Shown here piece after piece: positions 16,101 to 20,051 of a stretch of 20,051 nt of DNA. The notes beneath the pieces were generated by a model. The model was not told the DNA's origin. It was given only the letters and a program-made list of their open reading frames with translations, and made no database searches. Source of the DNA: Tritrichomonas foetus (Eukaryota; Parabasalia; Tritrichomonadida; Tritrichomonadidae); assembly GCA_001839685.1 (NCBI GenBank), contig MLAK01001332.1, positions 1-20,051 on the forward strand, written 5' to 3'. Numbering within the stretch: position 1 is the first letter of the stretch; each line of letters begins with the position of its first letter. The position numbers were made by a program, and so were the translations under genes.

Positions 16101-19100
16101 TTAATATTTGAAAGATAATGAATTAGTTGTCGATATTTGTTCACATCCACAGTGAACAAGGAATAATACTTCAGGTTCGATTGTGGAATAATAAGGCTTG
16201 TCTCTTAGCGTTTTCTTTTTTGGATCATATTTTACACGCTTCACTGAATAGAAGTAATCAGGGAAATAAAGTTTAATAGATGATATTTCTGAATCATCAC
16301 AATTAATGGCATTTTGTATTCTTGATTTTAGTTGGCTGCCTGTTTCATTTGGAATTACATCCAAATAAAATGGATTACCAAAAACTTCCAAAAAACTCAT
16401 ATTATCAACTGTTGCATGATAAACTTTCATTAATTTCCTTTCTTTTCTTCTTTGACTGCTACTTCCTGTAGTTTCTTGACCATGTGGGATTTTTTCGATT
16501 CTTAAATAAGCTCGTTGATTATTATCATAAGTTCGAAGTCTACTTTTGAAATATTTGGAAACAGTATCACTGAAATCTAAAACATCGCCCATTTCGCCAT
16601 CAAAAGAAATATAATAAGCACGATATTTTTTATCGAAATCATTGTCAATCATTAATCCAATTTCACCAATTGTTGTTTCTGTAGTTAAATAAATGGCCAA
16701 TGATCTTGTTAATCGGAATCCATTATCAGAAAATTGAACCATCATTGTAAAGGCATGCTTATTTGATATAATTTCTTTAGAGACAATACTATAATATAAA
16801 ACCTTTGAACTGTTTCCGATTGGTGAATATTTATTTAACGGTCGATCTTTTGGGGAAAGTGTATCTTTATCTTGTTCAAAGATTAATAGACTGTTCAATT
16901 TTTCATTTATTTGAAGATCACATGCTAATGCAATAAATTTAGATAAATCTGCTAATTTAATTGAACCAGGAAATTCTATTTTAGATATTTTTTCTTTCAA
17001 GTTTGCAAGATCAAATAAATCAACTAAAATTGTATTATTTTTCATCTCATAAAAGTCTGATGGTAAATTTGGCAATTTGTTAATCATGAAATCATTGTAA
17101 CTTATTTTTTCAATGGTTTCAATATTGTCTGTAGTTTTTTCCGTTTTCTTGCCTTTTGCATTGATTGGGATTTTCATTGAAGCAAATTCAAGAATTAAAT
17201 TTTCATCTATTGGAGGAATTCCTTTAAACTGAACAATGATTGTTTCTACCGATTTATTTAATGGAAGATATGAATAGGTTTCTTTTTTAATACAACTTGT
17301 TGTATTTTCTTCAAATGTTAAGACATTTTTTTCTGGACAGCCAAAAGTATTAGCAATATACTGTGCGACTTCACTATATCTGCTAATTGGTTTAAAAGAT
17401 TTTATTCCTATATAAATAAATGGTGATGTTATATTTTCAGTGTACAATTTAATCATGAAATACATCATATTTTTATTACTTGAACCTTTTTCTGTATGTG
17501 ATTCATTGTCAATGTCTGCTTCAGGATCATTTTTCATTTCTACAAATAATAAATGTGGTGAAATACTTTCTAATTCAATATCATTTTCAAGGATTGAAAT
17601 GATTTTGTATGAAGAATCAACGGTCCATAATCGAATATGTTTTGGTTTTACATTCATATTGGATGCAATTAAGTTATACAAATCATCAACCAAATCTTGT
17701 TGATCTACAAAGATTTCAAATTCAAAGTCACGATTATCTATTCCAGGAATACCTAATTTGCAATTAGCCCGAATACAATCTTCTGTAATAATTGTAAATC
17801 TTAATTTATTGAGCTTTTCATCGATGTCTTTTGGTATCAATTCTTTCATTTTACTTGCAAAATTTACAATATGTGCTGGAATGTCTTTTTCAAGAATCGG
17901 CGTAAATATTTCATCAATACAATCTTCGCGTACATAGATTAACATATAAGCTGAGTAGTCTTTCATATAATTAGAATAGTGACTATAGCCTCGACTGTAT
18001 CCACCGAAGTTTTCATCAAAAACTTTTCTTTGTGAAACTTGTTCAACTAAGGAATCATTAAACATATACCATTGATCTTGTGGATCTGGTTTACAAAACA
18101 TATAATAATGGCCTGAATTCACTTTTCCACAATGAACAAGAACTTCAAATAAACGAAATGTAGTTGTTTGCCTTTTATCAGCTTTTGGTGACATAAATGG
18201 TTTTAAATCAATAATTTCCTTATATGACATTGAATTATCATTTTTTTGAGCAATTAAATTGTAATTATATCTCTTTAAATGTATTTGGAGGACTTTAGGG
18301 AGGACCAGTAACTTTGTACAGAAATTAACAATTTTTTGTTTTCCTTTATCATCGGTATAATTATTCAGCACTTCTGACCGAGTATATGCTTTTAATGATT
18401 CTTCAAGTGAATTTCGTATATTTATTGAAAGATCATAAAAAACTACTTCAACTTCACTAATCACTGTACCAGAAATATATTTTGATATTGTTTGAATTGC
18501 TTTTCCTTCAAAAACTTTAGCTATTTCATTTTTAAGCTCAGTGTTTTTCATTTTATCCTCAAGATTTGAAATCAAAATACGTAAAAATTCTTGAATGTCT
18601 TGTTGAACATATGAATCGTACTTTTTCCAACCAAATGACTCAGTAAGTTGTCTGGTACTACAGTTGGAATAACCAAATTGTAGTTTATAAAATAAACATT
18701 GGAGATTTAATGGAATCGAACGAGTTGGATCTTGAACATTTTCTGTAGGAATATGATAAACAATGTTTCTGAAGTGTGGTAGATGAAATAAAGATTGTAA
18801 AGCACTATTTATATAGCATGTTGCTCCTTGATTATATAATCCGTTATATCTTGGTTTAATTTTGTGTTTTGGTTTCATACTGTTCGGGTTTTTATTGTTT
18901 TTCAAATATATTTTATTTTCGTCTTGATAAGTTTCAGATTCATTCAGTTCTGGATCTTTTAGATTAATTTTGGTATCTTTTTTAGGCTCAATAGGTTTAA
19001 TAATAGGTTTTCCATCATTTTCAATAGATTTATTGTCAACAATATGATGATCGTGAAATTTATTATTAATTTTATTTTGGCCTTTAATATTATTATTGTC

Positions 19101-19736
19101 AAATTTATTATTTTTAAATTTATTTTCTGCTATATTTTCGTTGTTTTTCTGATCACTGTTTATTGTTAGTTTGCTTGTTTCTTTTGATTTATCATTTTCA
19201 ATGTGTTTAGATTTCTCATGATTTAATTTTGATTTTATTTCATTACTATCTGCTTGTGGAATTGGATTTCTCATCATTTCTTTAGTGTTTGGTTTTCCAT
19301 TTGATATAATTTCTATTGATATGAGAATAAAAGAATTTCTTATTACAAACCTTTTAAAATCTATGATTGGAATATATAAAGTGTCACCTGGAGCATATTC
19401 TAGAAATGTCATATTTTTTGAGTATGCGATATCATTTGCACTGTCTTTGGAATGAATTGTTACGTTGGCTGTAGCGCAAATCGGAGTCTGCTTGACAGCG
19501 CAGATTTTAATACAAAATAAATTTGCTCTGGATATGTATCGAAAAGCGATTGAAAAATGAATTCCATCAAAATTAAGAACATCAGTTTGAAAACTTCCGA
19601 TAGCTGTGCGCGTTTCGACTGGCAATTTAAATCGCTTAATGTTTGTCATGAGGAAATTGGAAATTTTGAGGACGTTTAATTGAGTAGAAAAAGATTCATG
19701 ACAAATTTTGAAAAAGTGAAAAAGTTGTGATGACAT
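16101..19736 (-). CDS. Ubiquitin carboxyl-terminal hydrolase, USP7-like (family C19)
   Basis: This 1211-residue protein removes ubiquitin from substrates. Domains in order: an N-terminal MATH/TRAF-like region (about 25-145); an Asn/Lys-rich low-complexity linker (about 146-295); the USP catalytic domain (about 297-605); and a long C-terminal region to 1211 with the look of the USP7 ubiquitin-like (HUBL) repeats, ending in a KVYHATVDNMSFLEVFGNPF stretch that matches the last USP7 UBL. The Cys box YNQGATCYINS holds Cys307 with oxyanion Asn302. The QQDIQEF box is at 378-384. The His box has His543 (SGHYYMF), and the third catalytic position is Asn560 (FND). The YGGHDDD-type loop of USP7 reads FGGYSRG. 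All core residues are present, so the enzyme should be active. Human USP7 is about 1100 residues; the excess lies mostly in the linker. The start is supported by an initiator-like motif 27 bases upstream. Confidence 0.9.
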   Translation of the reverse strand: MSSQLFHFFKICHESFSTQLNVLKISNFLMTNIKRFKLPVETRTAIGSFQTDVLNFDGIHFSIAFRYISRANLFCIKICAVKQTPICATANVTIHSKDSANDIAYSKNMTFLEYAPGDTLYIPIIDFKRFVIRNSFILISIEIISNGKPNTKEMMRNPIPQADSNEIKSKLNHEKSKHIENDKSKETSKLTINSDQKNNENIAENKFKNNKFDNNNIKGQNKINNKFHDHHIVDNKSIENDGKPIIKPIEPKKDTKINLKDPELNESETYQDENKIYLKNNKNPNSMKPKHKIKPRYNGLYNQGATCYINSALQSLFHLPHFRNIVYHIPTENVQDPTRSIPLNLQCLFYKLQFGYSNCSTRQLTESFGWKKYDSYVQQDIQEFLRILISNLEDKMKNTELKNEIAKVFEGKAIQTISKYISGTVISEVEVVFYDLSINIRNSLEESLKAYTRSEVLNNYTDDKGKQKIVNFCTKLLVLPKVLQIHLKRYNYNLIAQKNDNSMSYKEIIDLKPFMSPKADKRQTTTFRLFEVLVHCGKVNSGHYYMFCKPDPQDQWYMFNDSLVEQVSQRKVFDENFGGYSRGYSHYSNYMKDYSAYMLIYVREDCIDEIFTPILEKDIPAHIVNFASKMKELIPKDIDEKLNKLRFTIITEDCIRANCKLGIPGIDNRDFEFEIFVDQQDLVDDLYNLIASNMNVKPKHIRLWTVDSSYKIISILENDIELESISPHLLFVEMKNDPEADIDNESHTEKGSSNKNMMYFMIKLYTENITSPFIYIGIKSFKPISRYSEVAQYIANTFGCPEKNVLTFEENTTSCIKKETYSYLPLNKSVETIIVQFKGIPPIDENLILEFASMKIPINAKGKKTEKTTDNIETIEKISYNDFMINKLPNLPSDFYEMKNNTILVDLFDLANLKEKISKIEFPGSIKLADLSKFIALACDLQINEKLNSLLIFEQDKDTLSPKDRPLNKYSPIGNSSKVLYYSIVSKEIISNKHAFTMMVQFSDNGFRLTRSLAIYLTTETTIGEIGLMIDNDFDKKYRAYYISFDGEMGDVLDFSDTVSKYFKSRLRTYDNNQRAYLRIEKIPHGQETTGSSSQRRKERKLMKVYHATVDNMSFLEVFGNPFYLDVIPNETGSQLKSRIQNAINCDDSEISSIKLYFPDYFYSVKRVKYDPKKKTLRDKPYYSTIEPEVLFLVHCGCEQISTTNSLSFKY

Positions 19737-19759
19737 TGAAAGAATTTATTGAAATATGA

Positions 19760-19765
19760 AAATGA
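19760..19765 (-). promoter_or_regulatory. Initiator-like TCATTT upstream of USP7-like gene
   Basis: The minus strand reads TCATTTTCATATT here, beginning with a full match to the trichomonad initiator TCA(+1)(C/T)(T/A). Starting at A (19763) gives a 26-base leader before ATG 19736, a typical length for these organisms. Confidence 0.5.
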
Positions 19766-20051
19766 CAATTAAATATTTATTCCATACAAATTTATAGAGA
19801 TGCTGTGTGTTAAATTTCTGAATAATCATGCGAATAGATGAGTTACTATTAAATAAGTGATCAAAAAAAAAAAAAGATATTGTGTATTTGGGAATAAAAG
19901 ATTGAAATAGACAATTCAGAAATGTTTCAATGATATAGAGAGTTGATAATGTATTTCCTAACACAAATATGTTCTACATCAAAGCAGTTAGGAATAATTT
20001 CTTCAATCTTGATTTACAAAGAAACAAAAAAAAAAAAAAAAAAAAAAAAAA
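19766..20051. other. Upstream flank of the USP7-like gene, ending in poly(A)
   Basis: No gene is supported here. The stretch contains A13 at 19863-19875 and ends in A26 at 20026-20051, which continues past the edge of the window. A 72-codon frame across the first run on the minus strand is homopolymer-driven and not accepted. Confidence 0.5.
20026..20051 (+). repeat. Poly(A) run reaching the window edge, at least 26 bases
   Basis: The last 26 bases are all A. The true length is unknown because the window stops inside the run. It may be where the source contig ends, since long homopolymers often stop assembly. Confidence 0.85.

Noticed and set aside
16165..16185. B-box-like GGTTCGATTG suggesting a tRNA
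   Set aside because: No acceptor or anticodon stem can be formed around it, and it lies inside the USP7-like coding region.

Overview
The window is AT-rich, intron-poor eukaryotic DNA. It most resembles a parabasalid protist of the Trichomonas/Tritrichomonas kind. The grounds are: uninterrupted genes hundreds of codons long; intergenic spaces of roughly 150 to 700 bases; TCA(C/T)(T/A) initiator-like motifs a few to a few tens of bases upstream of some ATGs; and a very large multi-membrane protein with a PAS and a class III cyclase-homology domain, a family greatly expanded in trichomonads. The species cannot be fixed from the sequence alone. TAA, TAG and TGA all end genes here, so the code is standard. 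Both edges look like places where an assembly would break: a 55-base foldback at the left and an A26 run at the right.

Layout from left to right: a hairpin and gene-free DNA (1-549); tRNA-Leu(AAG) on the minus strand (550-628); a talin-head-like FERM protein with a hydrophobic C-terminal tail on plus (711-2279); a roughly 1500-codon pseudo-cyclase gene on minus, split by one in-frame TGA (6925 down to 2423); an unrecognised protein on plus behind a phased TTTGTCA repeat (7567-8931); a PP2A B55-like WD-repeat subunit on minus (9230-10432); a pseudokinase with CUE-like and Smr-like C-terminal regions on minus (10627-12510); a type II membrane protein resembling GT61 glycosyltransferases on minus (12957-14402); a small EF-hand-like protein on plus (15122-15820); and a USP7-like deubiquitinase on minus (16101-19736). 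There is no operon-like grouping. The genes look like independent units for signalling, cytoskeleton-membrane linkage, phosphatase targeting, glycosylation and ubiquitin removal.

The main themes for a second look are these. Three successive minus-strand genes carry enzyme folds whose signature residues are altered: cyclase metal sites, the kinase HRD/DFG motifs and the GT61 HGAG motif. The cyclase-family gene is otherwise open across a single TGA. The pseudokinase appears to be fused to CUE-like and Smr-like regions. The FERM protein is a talin-like head that ends in a membrane tail instead of a rod. All long homopolymer runs are A on the plus strand and lie between genes. I see no defence island, CRISPR array, virus or intact transposon, and no clearly new multi-gene system. 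Family assignments come from reading motifs by eye.
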